From Turbatrix aceti (lineage: Eukaryota > Nematoda > Chromadorea > Rhabditida > Panagrolaimidae), in the NCBI GenBank assembly GCA_963969345.1, contig OZ017768.1, positions 3,310,718 to 3,374,717 of the forward strand: a stretch of DNA of 64,000 nucleotides, read 5' to 3'. Under the pieces are notes generated by a model that saw nothing but the letters and a program-made list of their open reading frames with translations, did no database searches and was not told the DNA's origin. A program made the position numbers and the translations under genes. Below, piece after piece: positions 22,108 to 35,100 of the stretch; position 1 is the stretch's first letter, and each line of letters starts with the position of its first letter.

Positions 22108-25100
22108 CTACAAGTAAAGAAAATGAATGAAAGAGACACAGGTACATGCACGTGCATTAGATGGGAGGAGTGGCCGGAGCAGTGATACTGCTGCACCTGG
22201 CCATAGGAACCAAACTCGACGCGGGCAAAGTGATTAAAGTAACAGAATCGACAAAAAAAAGGTATGTATGTGTGCAGGCCCGGGGGTATTGATAGGCGAA
22301 AAACAAGACAATACACGACCAGCAAAAAGGAAGAAAACAAACCACGATGGTGGAAGTGAAAATTAGTCAGCGCAATCAGGAGCAGGAGTCGGCGGAGGGA
22401 GATGGAACATAGTAAAACTGCATCACCGGTTGGTTGGGGGAAGAAAGAAAACAACCCGCAACCGATTGTTTACGCCAAAACAAAGGTCCTAGCTGCTATG
22501 ACTGCTGCTGGCTGCTGTTGATGGTGGTGGGGCTTGTCAACGCGGGGAACGAACGACGGACCAGCCTGCCTGCCCCCTGGCCGATCTGTGGTTACTCGAA
22601 AGCAGCGGTAGCCTCGGCGATCGATGCTAAGAATGCTAGCTTGTTGTCCTCTCATTCCATCCGACTGGTTAGATCCCCTTCTCTTCTTTTGACAAGATCG
22701 CCTCCCTCGCTAGATCATCTTCACTCCCTCCCTAGGCGGATAGATCGATCGTAGCAGCTGTCAGTCAGTCGGCAAAGTGCCTTGCGCCTTGCTACGTCGT
22801 TTCTTGACTGCCAAGAAGTTGCGAGACAAAAACCCACCCCGACGTGAGAATTGGACGTAAACAAAATTGTTTGTAGCAATCGTAGTCCTTACATCGTCTG
22901 CGGTAAAAAAGAAAGGAGGGGGGGAGCATGCTGAAGAAAGGTGACTAAGTCACCCCGCACCGCTACAACAGCTAGCTGATTCATCTGCCTTTACGCGGAG
23001 CAGGGTAACCAACAAACACAACCAAGAACCCCAACCACGAATCTCTATTGGAGGCAGGCGGCCATGCAATAAATATCCCCATACATATTGTAGGTTCTGG
23101 GTCTCACGCACAGTCGTTTGCTCAAAAGACAAACGACTCTTGATTGGCCGCGCGTCGGTTGACTCGACAACGACAACAAAGGAAACCTTTGGTTGTTCAA
23201 AAAAATGCAAAAAGTGTGTATGTATAAATATGCATTTGAAGAAGCCGCTGGCATGCAAGCTGTCAAATCCGGAGGATTTCAGGGGATCAAAAAGACACTC
23301 TGAGAAAAGGAATTGGCAAATGCAACAGGCTCAGCCACCAATAAACAACAACCACCAACGACCGGGCAGCAAAGCAGAACCACGCAAAAACCTGCGAAAA
23401 CAGGTGAATGATAACGGGACTGGCAGCCAAACCTGTAAAAGTACACGATTAAATGAATTTTGTTCGTGACTGCAACTGGGTGAGACGGAGCAATCTCAGA
23501 ATGTTCATGAGCCGCACCTTGGCATTTCCGCTTCCCTTAATTCGCCCGGCACCTAACGCGACACCTTGCTCTTTGTCGTAGGCGCTGTTAACGTCGGCGG
23601 GTGAAAAAACAACATTTGGCGGCGTGTCAACGAGTCATAAAACCATGACAGTGCAATGCAGCTCGTGCCAATGTATACATTTGAAATTAATATGAAAGCT
23701 AAGGGCAGTGGCTGTAACCTGGGGGTTCTGGACAAATGCTGATGAAAGGCAAACGACGTGGACTGCCACGCAGGACCCCAGCTACTCCAGCATATCGAAA
23801 TGCTGTAAAAAGCAATCAAATTCATCTTGAAGAGCATCTAAATATGTAGCTAGCTGACGATGGAGCAGCCGAGACAAGACAAAACGTGCACGAGCGAGTG
23901 ATATATCAACTGCCTGGCATTTGACAACTAACTGCACTACCAGGGGAGGAGGGACGGGCCTGGCCCAGTGGAGGGGTAGGGAGGCGTCAGAGGAGGTCAC
24001 TTACAGCCGACGCCTTAATTAAGCAACTCGCCACGCTACACGCATTGTTTGGGCTCAAAGAATGACTGACTGAGAACAGAAAGACGACATAATTGCCAAA
24101 AAAAACTTTGCCTCGTTGCTGCCATGATAATCGGCGAGATAAGGATGTCGCCAGCTAAGCTGCTTTACTGCCGCCAGGGCTGGCGGGGGGTGCAAAAAAT
24201 GGCAGTCACACACGACCCTCCGCGTTTAGTACACGCTTGCGATCAGTCGTTTTGACTTCAACTGGCATTCGGTTGAAGGGTGGGCGGGTGGTTTAGGGCT
24301 CGGAGCAAGAACCAAAACGCAAAACGCAAGACGGACGCAAAAACGCAATCAGCGAAACAAACGAAACCGGTCCGACGGCCTTGGCCATGGAAAAAAAACG
24401 CCGTTGAAGACGCAACCACTACCAAACTGTTTGACTGTGTTTGGTGGTGGTGGTTGAAGCAAACCACGACCTTGCAACATCCCATCCATCCCAACACCAT
24501 CGATGTGATGTACATCATCATAGTCATCATCGCCGTATAGGTCCAGGGTCCGTGGTACCGGCAATGATGGGCGGCTGCGTGCGTCGCCCGCACCCGCTGT
24601 GCAACTATCACATCTCCCGCATGAACGGCCAGGGGAGGCAGGATGGATTCCGTGTAGCTTTGGGAGAATGGATTTTGGATGCACCCTGTCATCATCAACT
24701 CAACTCAACTCGTCCGGGTCAAGCCACGAGCGATTGCAATTTTCTGCCTGCCCGTGAACCGTGGATGCACTAATGACAGTAATCCCGGGTGATGAGTCAG
24801 TCGTAAAAGTACAACAACAACGCGATTCAGTATGTATGTATTTTTTGTCGTTAATCAAAAACACTGAAACTCAAAAATGTGTACAACAGTGCAGTGCATG
24901 CTGTTGTTTGGTTGTTCAACTGTTTTCTGCCTCTTTTCGCATACCATTTTTAATAGTTTGCTAGTTTGCTCCAACGCCCATTCTATGTTCATGTCGATAA
25001 CAACGCATCATTTCAAAATGAAACAATAAAACAAAATTGTTGTCGTAAACAGAATTCGATACTAAAAGAGATCCCATCAGATGAAAACAACTGCGTCGAG

Positions 25101-26945
25101 GTCGATTTGATCACGCTCACGCGAACCAGGCAGAACAAATCGACAAATCAGAGGGAATCAGTCTCCTAAATATATGGGCCATTCTGACATGAACGATGCT
25201 GCAAAGGAGTATAACGGGAGTGTTTATTGATTCACATTCACATCAGATCATGTAACCCAAGGCCAACGTCCTTCCTCAATGTCGTTGATCTGCATGCAAT
25301 CGAATCGCATCGCTAGCACCGATTGAATTCTTTTTCCGCCAACGCAATCTGCCAAAATATTTATGAAAAATTTATCGTAAAAATTCCATTTACGATCGAT
25401 CGCGATCGTTTGTTGTCAACCAACGTTCCTGATGTTTGAAGAGGCCAAGAACGGGAGAGTTATCGGTCTGCTCACCAAACATAAGCAAACAATAAGCCTA
25501 CATCCACGTGATTAAATTTGATTGCCAATTTTTCACTTTGTACATTAGACAGTTATTTTTCGATAACCCAACTTTTCGATATTTAATTCGACAGATTAAA
25601 TTCCATTGTCAATAATACTCAACTTTTGTTCTGTTTTTTTACCTTTTACCGTCCTTAAACTTAATCTTCTTACTGTATTTTTTTGAAAGTAATAGTACAG
25701 TTAATCCTGGTGATTGATAAGCAGTGAAGTGATCCATTCATTCACAAATGGGAACACGGTGCAAAGTAGAGAAGACTTCCGGGTACAAGTGCAAAAGTGG
25801 AAATCAGAAGACAAAACAGCTGTTTTTTTGCATAATCCTTGAATGCCAAAACTGATTTTGTTTTTTTCGTTCTTCAGCATTTTATTTTTGTGTCGTCAAA
25901 AAAAAGTCCAAATGATCAAAAAATCATTAAAAAAATACCGTTAAAAATAGGAAATTTTGGAAAAAAAAGTTGAGAAATATTCCGTATACATAAATTTAAG
26001 TACAATTATTTTTAAATTTAAATTTCCACGATTTTAGGTATAAAAAACTTCAGATTGCGTTATCCAAAAATTTTCTAAACCACCCCATCCCATCCCCTGA
26101 ACTCCCTTGTCTCACAAAACGATGCGATACTTTATTAATTTTTTTTCTTGAATTCCATCCAAAAATATTGAAAACAGTCAAAAAAAGGAAGGAAAAAATT
26201 ATCTCGAGTGGGCGGCAATATTGTGAGCAATAACGGATCAAACTCGGCTCCCGCAGAGAAGGTAGCAGCGCGGCTGGATATCGACGACGAAGACGAAGGA
26301 AAGCAACTTGAGTGTCAGTGTCAAATAATTTTTTTTAAGTGTATAGAAAGAATGAAAACCAAAAAATCATGACCAGGTCAAAAAACAAGATTTAGAAGAA
26401 CGCGTTGTTGAGAGAGAGACAAAAAAACGAAAACAAAAAAAGGAACCGGTATCGGGGCGATTGAGTTTGGCGGCGGGTTTTGATTCTGTTTTGAGAATTT
26501 AGATGCAATTTTTTTACCACTATACAAAAAGACCTGTAAACCAACGGGTCGGTAACAAAAAATGACTCCAGCGATTTCGGAGTTGGGTGTATGGAAAAGA
26601 CTTAGAATTTTGGAGGTTTGAATAAACTGCCAAAAGTAACCCGAAAAGTTGTAGTAGAAAACGGTCGTTCTAGAGAGCGCCGAGGGGAAGAGGGCCGTTG
26701 TGCGCTTGTTTTTTCGCCTGAGTAAAAAAAAGTTCTCTGGTAACGAGGGCAGAGTTTGGAGTCCGTTGTCTACGTCGCGTGCGTAGCTGCTGCGCGGTTC
26801 TTGTTGTAGGATAAATAGCGCGCAGTCGCCGTTTCTTGACTTTTCAAAATTGATGGTGGGCATACAGATAGGAAGTTACAGATATCGTAGCACAGTATTA
26901 CTGCCAAGAAAACAAACGCGGAAGAGAGTGGGTTGGTTGTGGTTT
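22108..26945. other. Gene-poor intergenic stretch
   Basis: No complete gene found. It holds the PMP3-like fragment (24585-24690) and several low-complexity frames with no domain. Base composition varies: more GC at 22.4-24.8 kb and very AT-rich at 25.2-26.4 kb. The downstream flank of importin alpha is at the right end; no close AATAAA on that strand was seen. Confidence 0.5.
24585..24690 (-). pseudogene. PMP3-like fragment
   Basis: On the minus strand, ATCCTGCCTCCCCTGGCC encodes ILPPLA and differs at one base from the corresponding codons of the PMP3 gene 2.6 kb away. It reads on as LPPLAVHAGDVIV in one frame, and a shifted frame gives LHSGCGRR, similar to the usual PMP3 follow-on. I could not build intact exons with good splice sites, so a decayed paralogue is the best call. 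It could also be one exon of a diverged working copy. Confidence 0.3.
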
Positions 26946-28915
26946 TCAGAAGTGGAAACCACTCGCTGTCGAGGGATTCTGGTTTGGCATTTCAAACATG
27001 CCACGATTTGGCACAACTTCCTCTTCATCTTCCGAAGAAAAAAAGCTATCAATGATCTCGTAGGCGAGTTTGTAGATGTCTTCGCTATCGTGGTTTTGAA
27101 GGTGTTCGATCTTGTCAAGGGCTGAAAAAAAACAATGAAACATAAATTTAAAAAAAAAAAAAAGCAACATACCTCCGCATTCTTCGATCTTGGTGCAGAA
27201 TTCCTCAGTTCGGGGACCAGCTTTTTTGAGAATGTTGTTCAGGCCGTCCAAAACCACCTGAATGATCTGGGGGTCCCGAACGCCAAGCAGGTTGCAGAAC
27301 GGTTGGATTACGTTGTTGTCGACCATGTAGTACACGTGTTCGTTGCGTCCGCTGATGGTCACGTTCGAAATCGCCCAGGCAGCCTCCTGAAAACAAAAAA
27401 ACCCATAAAAACTGAAAAAAAAAATCAGGCACCAAAGCAAAAAAATCAAGCGCCCAAAAAAAACCTAAAAACCACAAAAAAAACTCCACCAACCTTTTGC
27501 GTTTGGAAATCTCCGTGCTCGAGCAAATGAATGACCAGGGGAATCAGATTGGCGTTAATAACAGCCTGTACTTGAGTTTCGTTGCCAGCCGTGATGTTGG
27601 AGAGGAACCAAACTGCTTCCTTATTGATTTTCTCCTTCGGATGCTTGAGCAGCTTTTCCATGAGCTCCAGAGCGCCACAGTCTAGCACCTTCTGCGTCTG
27701 TTCATCGGTGCCGGTGACGATGTTGCCGACAGCACGGAGTGCCGCAGTCTGCACCTTGACTTCGCCGTGGTTGAGGAGTGGGACAAGGCTTGGCACGACG
27801 TTTGAGTCAATCACGAGTTGAATTTGCTCGTTGCCACCGTCTGTTAGGTAAGACAACGCCCACACAGTGTCCACCAGGATGCTGGGATCTTGGTGGTGAA
27901 TGAGTACCGCCAAAGCGGGTAACAACGATGTGATGATTTGCTTGGAAGGAGGAGGATCCTTGCTGCGACACAGATTCACCATAACCCATGTGACATTGCG
28001 CAGAAAATTGATGGGAATATCGGGTGTAACAAATTTCAGCAGAGGCTCGACGATACCCAGTTGGATGCAGTAATCACGGAAATGGGGACCATCGCCTGGA
28101 AAATGGAAAAAAACAGAGATGAAACAAAAAAATGAGAAAAAAAATGACTCACCGATGATATTGCCAAGCGCCCATACAGCCTGTTCACATACGTTGAGAT
28201 TCGGAGACGACAAAAGTCCCAGGAAGTACGGCACCGCCCCGGCACTCACAACGGCATGCGTTTGAGCCGAGTTGCCACTTGCAATGTTGGTAAGCGCCCA
28301 GGCAGCTTCAAATTGCAGGTTTGAGCTGGAAAAAAACGTTAAAAATAAGAAAAAAACACAAAACTAAAAAAAAATTGTGTCAAAAAATCTGTTTTTCTAA
28401 GCTCAATTTTACAGTAAGCTGAGTAATATTACGCTAAATCGTGCCACGCAGATAATTTTCAAAATTCCAAAAACGCCGAGTTTTTCAATGCGGGCAAGCA
28501 TCGTAAAGCCTAAAAAACCACATAAAAGTAATAAAACCCACTTTGTTGACTGCAAACAATGCACGAGGATAGGGAGAATGCCGCAGTTGATCAGATCGTC
28601 GATGGGTGGATTGCGGTCAGAAGACAGCAGCTTACGGGCCTGTGTGACAGCGGACATCTGCACTTCCAAATCATCAGACTGAGCCTGGGCAACGATAGCA
28701 GCGAGTCCATCATGGTCATACGATACAACGGTCGTCAGCGTTCCCGTAGCAGCATCAATCTCCGGATCTGTGCCTGCGATGCTGATATTGCGTCGCTTGG
28801 AGAGTGCCTCCTCGCGTTTGTTGTTCCGCAGACTGACCGTGTTTTCGACGCGGTTCTTGCGCAGCGACTCGCTGTCTTTGCCGAAGTTTTTGTACTGCGT
28901 TTGACGATCAGCCAT
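26946..28915 (-). CDS. Importin subunit alpha (karyopherin alpha, alpha-3-like), 512 aa
   Basis: Nuclear import adaptor that binds classical nuclear localisation signals and hands the cargo to importin beta. Exons are 28915-28542, 28325-28153, 28095-27494, 27386-27173 and 27121-26946, with consistent phases. Residues about 1-45 are the importin-beta-binding domain ([20 protein letters not shown], then [13 protein letters not shown]). Armadillo repeats follow, with the conserved [47 protein letters not shown] and [13 protein letters not shown] helices carrying the Trp/Asn residues that hold the signal peptide. The end has an acidic stretch (SSEDEEE) and closes with STASGFHF. The start (MADRQ) and length fit the alpha-1/alpha-3 branch, near C. 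elegans IMA-3. CTTTCAG lies 8 bases before the ATG. Complete, with no oddities. Confidence 0.96.
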
Positions 28916-29719
28916 TGGTAAATCTGAAAGAAAAAAATACAAATATGACCGTAGAAAAAACCTTGAAAAAAGCAGGAATAGCGAAAGCGCGTAACAGACA
29001 AGATAAAAATATAAAAACCGCGTGACAGTGAAGTTTCGGTGAGTCTGCAGAACAACGCGTTCCTAGAAAACAAACGCCAACACGCGCAGCCGGTAAAATT
29101 ATCGATCGGCACACGAAAAGACATGAAAAGTGATAAAGCAGGATGCAAAAATGCACGCGAACGAACAGAACAAAAAGATTGAGTAACACCCTGTTGAAAG
29201 TGTTCTCCACAGAAAATTCGCTTTGCACGAGATAACCAGACACACGTCCGTGTGCACCCGTTTTTCGCGCCAAGACCCCTGGCCTACCGGACGCACAACA
29301 TCGCGTGCGCGTTGCGTGCTTTTTTTTGGTGACAAAGTGTACCTTTTTTTTATGTATTTTTCAGCAACCCGCATTTTCACCGTTTCTTCTCGGTTTTTTT
29401 TCGAATTTTATTTTTCCGTTATGAACGAATGAAACATGCTTCAATGCTTGAACCGCCTCATGCGGAGATACAACGCATGAGGGGATACTCGAATTTGTAT
29501 GATTTGATAGGTGTGATTACGGTGAGAAGACGCGCCGATATGCGATGGCACTGAGGACACGGACAACAATAAGAAAGGAGATAAAATAAAAATAAAATAA
29601 AGAGGGCAAGCCTAACGTTGGGTAATAAAGTGACAACGATAAGAGGAAATTGTTGGAGGATGCTCTACGGGGATTTCAATCAACAGTACCAATCCGACGA
29701 ACAATTCAATTCAATTCAT
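28916..29719. other. Spacer between importin alpha and the Ttd14-like gene
   Basis: Both flanking genes are on the minus strand, so this is the 5' flank of importin alpha and the 3' flank of the Ttd14-like gene. AT-rich, with no coding signal and no recognised promoter box. Confidence 0.5.
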
Positions 29720-31509
29720 TCACGAGACGAGTTTTTTCGCTCCAATTTTAGCGAGATTGTACATGCTGAAGGTCGGATCATCGGTGATTTCCCGAACGAT
29801 TTCAACGCACTTTGGCATGTCCATTTCCGTGCCAATGGGGGCGACGGTGTACGTCTCGAGGATGATGAGTGGATGCGAGCCCGCCGCAGGGGGCAGAGGA
29901 TCGACGAAGATGTCCATCTGGTAATACTGAAAGACGGAAAAATGAGTAGCTGACGTAACAAAAACCAAAAAATTATATTTTTTGGCCGCATTGTGTCAAA
30001 AAGTGTTATTTTGTGATAAATTTTATAAAAACTCAAAAATAGCCTAAAAACACGATTTTTCCCATTTTTTGAATCATTTTGGGTTTCATGATCTTTTTTT
30101 TCTATGATTTCTACGTTTTTTTGCAATTTTCGTTGCGGGACACTTACCTGGTTACCGTAGTTGAAACAGCGTCTGCGCTTGTGCAACGTGCTACGGGTCG
30201 AATCACGCATGGACAGGTAACGGTTGTATTCGCGTTCCGTGATCTGCATACGCGTCTCGACGGGTACGGCCTTGTCGAAGTGACGGGTCGTGATCGTGTA
30301 CATGCTCTTGTTGTTCTGGCATCGTTCCCGGATGCGTACCTGAAGTTTGTCGCTCTCGGACAACAGGTAATCGTGTGTGACTTCGAATTCTTCGTATTTG
30401 GGGAACAGAGCTGCGTTGAACGATCGGACGAGCCATTTTCGTTTTCTGGAAAAAAAATAGAGGTCATCACCTGAAAAAAATCCGAAGAGGACCCACCTGC
30501 TGTTCTTGTTGAGTCGATCCTGGTATTCGACGCCCGCACGATCGCAGACGACCTGGAGGAGTTTGAGAATCTTGTCGTCAAACTTGGAGCAGCCCGTGTT
30601 GTCAATGATGTCGACGTACGGATGGCCTATCCACGCCTGCAATAATTCCAGGTCTCCCGGACCCCCATTCTCCACCGCGCAGGCTTACGTTGCGAGTCAT
30701 ACGGTCCTGGGCAATGGCTTGCTCCAGGCCTTCGGAGCGACTCGAGTTGTTGAGAAGCGTGTAGTACTCTTCCGCGCCGTCGGCAGCAGTCACCATGTGG
30801 ACTACCTGGTTGTACCTGTTCTCCCTGAGCTCGAAGGGATCCAGCTTGCAATCCTTCAGGATCCGACCCCAGCCTTCGGGATCCAGGTACGCGGAGGGAT
30901 CCATAGCGCCTCGATCGCAGATGACGAGGACATTTTTATCCCGGATGAGCGAAGCTTGGTTGAAAAAGACCGACTCGATCTGGATCAACGTCCGGAGGAG
31001 GTCTTTCTGGAACGCGTAGCGCTGGTCGTCGTTGAGCTCGACGAACTTGACTCCAGCACCGAGGAGGATGGTAGCGGCTTCGGGGACGGTAAAGACCTTC
31101 CAGCCCATCTGTTCGAAAAAGGTGGCTAGCCTCACCTGACCGGTCGTCTTACCGCCACAGGGCCCACCCGTGAGGACCACCTTGTAGACCCGGTGTTTGG
31201 GGGGTTGGCTCGGATTTGGAGGCGACATGTGGAAGATGCGGGACGTTTCGTACTGCTTGGCAGCCAGGGCGTTGGCAAGGAGGTCACCGGGTGTGAGGCG
31301 ATTCTCGTCACCACTCGAGTAATCCGAGTCTTTGGAAATGCGCGCGAGGCTGACTTTGGGCTGAAATTTGAGGATTTTTGGTTTGACAGAAAACACGCCA
31401 GCGGACAAACAACGACTTACCCTGGTGGGAGTCGTATTGCGAATGTACGAAGCCAAGGCTGACGACGCCGCCGAAGAATTGTTATTCAATTCTGCCAGGG
31501 AAGCCAGTG
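29720..31509 (-). CDS. Ttd14-like P-loop NTPase / CYTH protein
   Basis: Homologue of Drosophila TRPL translocation defect 14, a GTP- and phospholipid-binding protein that acts in trafficking of the TRPL channel. Exons: 31509(?)-31421, 31360-30689, 30636-30497, 30445-30148 and 29926-29720. The N-terminal half is an AAA_28-type P-loop domain with YKVVLTGGPCGGKTTGQ (Walker A), KVFTVPEAATILL and LVICDRGAMDPSAY (Walker B region). Then comes ENRYNQVVHMVTAADGAEEY, and the C-terminal half is CYTH-like (ERCQNNKSMYTI, EREYNRYL, KRRRCFNYGNQ, LETYTV, DDPTFSMYNLA). The 5' end is uncertain: the open frame upstream of 31421 has no in-frame ATG before a stop, so either an upstream exon supplies the start or translation begins at the ATG at 31228 (394 aa). 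The 60-base intron 31361-31420 is free of stops in frame. Complete otherwise. Confidence 0.87.
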
Positions 31510-31974
31510 CTGAAAGTTTGCAGACATGGACTGCCCGATCGCTGTGGATTTTGTTTGAAGGGAGGAGCGATTGGCGATGGTATGGATGCTCGCCCTTGCT
31601 AGCTTGCCTATCGATGCGGCAGGGCCCGCCAGAGTCAGTAAGGTGCGAGGAGCGTTCGTTCAACGGGCGTCGAAAGTCGAAACAAAATCCAGACACTGCG
31701 CAGCAGCAAAACAGCTTTATTTTTTTATTATTCTATCGCTAGCAAAACGAGACAGACGTCCTTTTTTCGTCGACAGCAGAAAAAGTGCAGCGGGAAAAAA
31801 GATGAGTCTGCTTGAAGAAAAAAAAAAGAGAGAGCAAGCGCAAGCAAGCGAGGGGTAGACAAAAAAAGTGAGACTGACTAAAAAGCTGCTAACCGCACCC
31901 TAGGCCGGCCAGGCTGCTGCCAACCGACGCCGCGTGGCTGCTGTTGGAGGCTGCAGAAAAAATCGACAAGCAGC

Positions 31975-32160
31975 GCCGTTATTTGCACGAAGCCGACGAC
32001 GACGGCGACGACCACCAGTTGAGGACGCCAAAGAAGGCAGGCGCTGGCGTCTCGACGTCGACGAATGACACGCGATGATGGTCAGCGCCAGCGCCTGCCT
32101 TCTTTGGCGTCCTCAACTGGTGGTCGTCGCCGTCGTCGTCGGCTTCGTGCAAATAACGGC
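31975..32160. repeat. Perfect 75-base inverted repeat
   Basis: 31975-32049 and 32086-32160 are exact reverse complements, separated by 36 bases. The arms start GCCGTTATTTGCACGAAGCC and end AGGCAGGCGCTGGCG, and are GC-rich in AT-rich surroundings. Transcribed from either strand, it would form a long perfect hairpin. It lies about 460 bases upstream of the first usable Ttd14-like exon, so it may be in that gene's promoter or 5' UTR. No coding sense was found in the arms. Perfect identity implies a recent origin, gene conversion, or an assembly artefact. Confidence 0.9.
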
Positions 32161-35100
32161 CAAAAATTTTTGTTAAAATCAAAAAAAAATTGAAAAGGGT
32201 CCATGGAAAAAATGCCAAAATTATCCAAAAAAAGTAAAAAGGATTGTTTTTTTTGCACGCTATTTTCAAATTTTTATAAAATACAGCAGCAGCATAAAAT
32301 TTACAATTTTTTACAAGATCTCAAAAAACGGTTCGAGCCCGGCCGTCAAAAATATTTACTTTTATTTAGAAACGCGTTTTGACTTTTTGAAAGCCTTGAT
32401 GGCGATGGGACCCCGCAAAAAAGTTGTGCGTAGCTCGTACTCACGTCAAGCCAGTGCCGTGGCACACGCGTCCTCTCCTGTGAAAATAAATATAACGAAC
32501 GTAAATTCTATGTAAACCAAACTCAAAAGCCAAAGTTTACTCAGTCAGGCGCTGGTCTAGCTGACGTAGACGTCATTCACAGATGCATCCGGGGGAGTCC
32601 AGGCGTTTTTTACACAAAAAAACCTACGAATTTTTAAAAAACGTAAGCCGCTTTCCAAAAACCTTCTGACGTCAGATTTTTGTTCTATTTAGTTTCACAA
32701 AATTATCAGCTCCACCTCGGGTGTGTTTCGTTTCGTCCTTGTCCTTTTTTTGGCGCTCCCTGGGCCGCGCCTGGATGAATAAGTCTGTTGATGATGTTTG
32801 TTTACATTTTTCTTCCGGAAAAAAAAAGACGTGTTGCATCTAACGACGCCGGTGACGAGCCGTGACACCTTGAATTCTTTCTCATTTATTTAATAGCATT
32901 AGTCGAAATTAATCGTCAGAATCCGGATAGCAAGCATCCTATAATTTCCCGGGGAGGCAAAGGCAGCGCTCCTACACGTGAACCGAACCTTTAACCTGTT
33001 TGTCGCCCGTCATCCCGCCCATTACGACCCATTACCGCTCCTGCGCCCGCGTCCGCGCCCGCGTGTTCTGACGTTTTTTGCCATACATTAGAATTAGCGC
33101 CCATTTTACATACGTTTAGCAAATTTACTCACTCATGGTTGTTGACGTAACCGTTCGTTCTGTTTACTGTGGTGAATGGAATAACGACAGCCGGGCCAGC
33201 ACGAGGAGCACCACCAAGGGTCGAAGGTCGAAAAAAAAAGTTGAGAAACTTCTTCAAAACGGGAATTTTTTGGAATTAAAGGTGAGCAACCGTCTAAAAG
33301 CACTTTGAGTTATTCGGCGGGTATACGGTAGATTAAAATACACGCACAACGTAATGTAACGCGTTTTCATTAACAAACATGAAAAATATTTTTTTTTTAA
33401 ATTAGAAAAAGCGTTCGTTCATTAACAAACAGAAAAAATACTTTTTTTTGAAATTAGCGTCTTCGTTTTTTTCTTCTAATTTTCTGCAACGAAGGCGAAG
33501 ACAGGATTTGTTAGCACCGGGGACTTCCGGGTAGTCGCCTCCGTGTTTACACTTTTAGGGGGTAATGCTAAATAACTACTACTATAAGTCGAGAAGCCAG
33601 CAGGAGGAGGGGTGCTGGAACTTCTTAGGGAGAAGATTGCCTCGCGATCACGAGCAATAAGCAGCTTGAAGGACAAAAACACCCTCGTTCGATGATGCTG
33701 ATGCTGATAGCGCTCAGCATCAGGCCATGAGATGCTTCATGAAGCGCGATACAACAAGAAAAAAAACAAGAAAAATAAACGTGCGATCTGTAAACACACA
33801 CGCTTTTTTCTGGCCTCGCCTGGCATTTTTGTATGTATTTATCATAGACATGCACATTTCGGCAGGGAAAAAAAATTCAAAACATCCAGTGATCCAGACA
33901 GTCACAAGAGCAGACAGAAATGTTGTTTCCGGCTACCACGGAATTTGCTGTTGTCCAGTGGCTTCGTCGATGCGCCTCGTCATCAAACTTACTTACATAC
34001 ATATTTTCTTGGCGCCCGCGGACGTCGATCGTTCGTCGCGACCTCGGGGGTCTCTCTGGGCCTGGCCTCATTTGTAAACGTCATCCAACGTCGATCGCAC
34101 CTCTGTAGCCCCTGCAAGATAAGAAACACGCGCAGAGGGACCGGACACAAGCAAATTCAAAGGCGGAGTATATACTATAGTCAGAAATGTTGCTCGGCAT
34201 GCAACAGGATGCCCAGGGTGACGCAGTTGGTCGAAAGGGGGGCATCATTTTACTACAGGTGAATTCGCCTGATCTATGGTACAGGTACGATCGTACAAAC
34301 ACACACAAAAAATTGTTTTTTAAAGAAAAATCAACGAGCCAAGATTGTTGATTCTTTTTGTTTTTGAATCGATTTTGTGTTCTGAAAAAAAGACGGCAAA
34401 TTCGAAAGCGAAAGCAGCCGCAAATGACGACAGAATAAAAACCCGAAAACAAGCGGTGTGATAGCTTTTGGGATTCGTATTTCATCAAGTTTTTTTTTCT
34501 CCCCAAGCAAACTGACAACTCGGGGGAGTGGGGGAAACCTGACATAAAATAAGGTGAACGGGGGCAGCTGCACGAAAGGGGGGGGGGATGGCGTTGCCGA
34601 GAGGGTAAAATATGCCGGGAAGTTAGCTAAGCACCCTTCAACCCTCCTACACGTGCAGCCAGGCGGGTGGCAGCTGTTGCAACCGAGCCGTCGCTTGGTT
34701 GCTCTTCGACGGATCACTTTGTAAATAGTTTGCTTTTCAAAAACAGCTGAAACTGGGTAGGGAGGGGAGGAAAAGAGGTGGCTGCCGTGCGGTGCAGTGC
34801 ATTACGGCCAAACTCATTCCCGGCTCTCGTCTCGTCTTTTACGTCTCTTCACCACCGACTGCCTCCAGCAGCAGCACAACAGCGCGATAGATGTTGTGCG
34901 TGCGCAGAAAAGGATTTTCACGCGCGTAAGACGGGGCTTTTTCTTATCACAGGAACGCAACGCAACAGGGGTTGTCCCAGAAGCGAGGCAACGCCGACGT
35001 CGACGTTCAACGTCATGGACCACCTAGACCGCGTTTGAAAGGAGAAAATGAATGAACATGAACATTATGATTGTAGAATCGCGTCTTTTCCATTCAGCGA

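Noticed and set aside
24258..24698. 146-codon minus-strand frame containing ILPPLAV
   Set aside because: Only the short PMP3-like part has support; the rest is His/Met/Asp-rich translation of simple triplet repeats.
32322..32345. GGTTCGAGCCC resembling a tRNA B box
   Set aside because: No A box or cloverleaf upstream; flanks are AT-rich.
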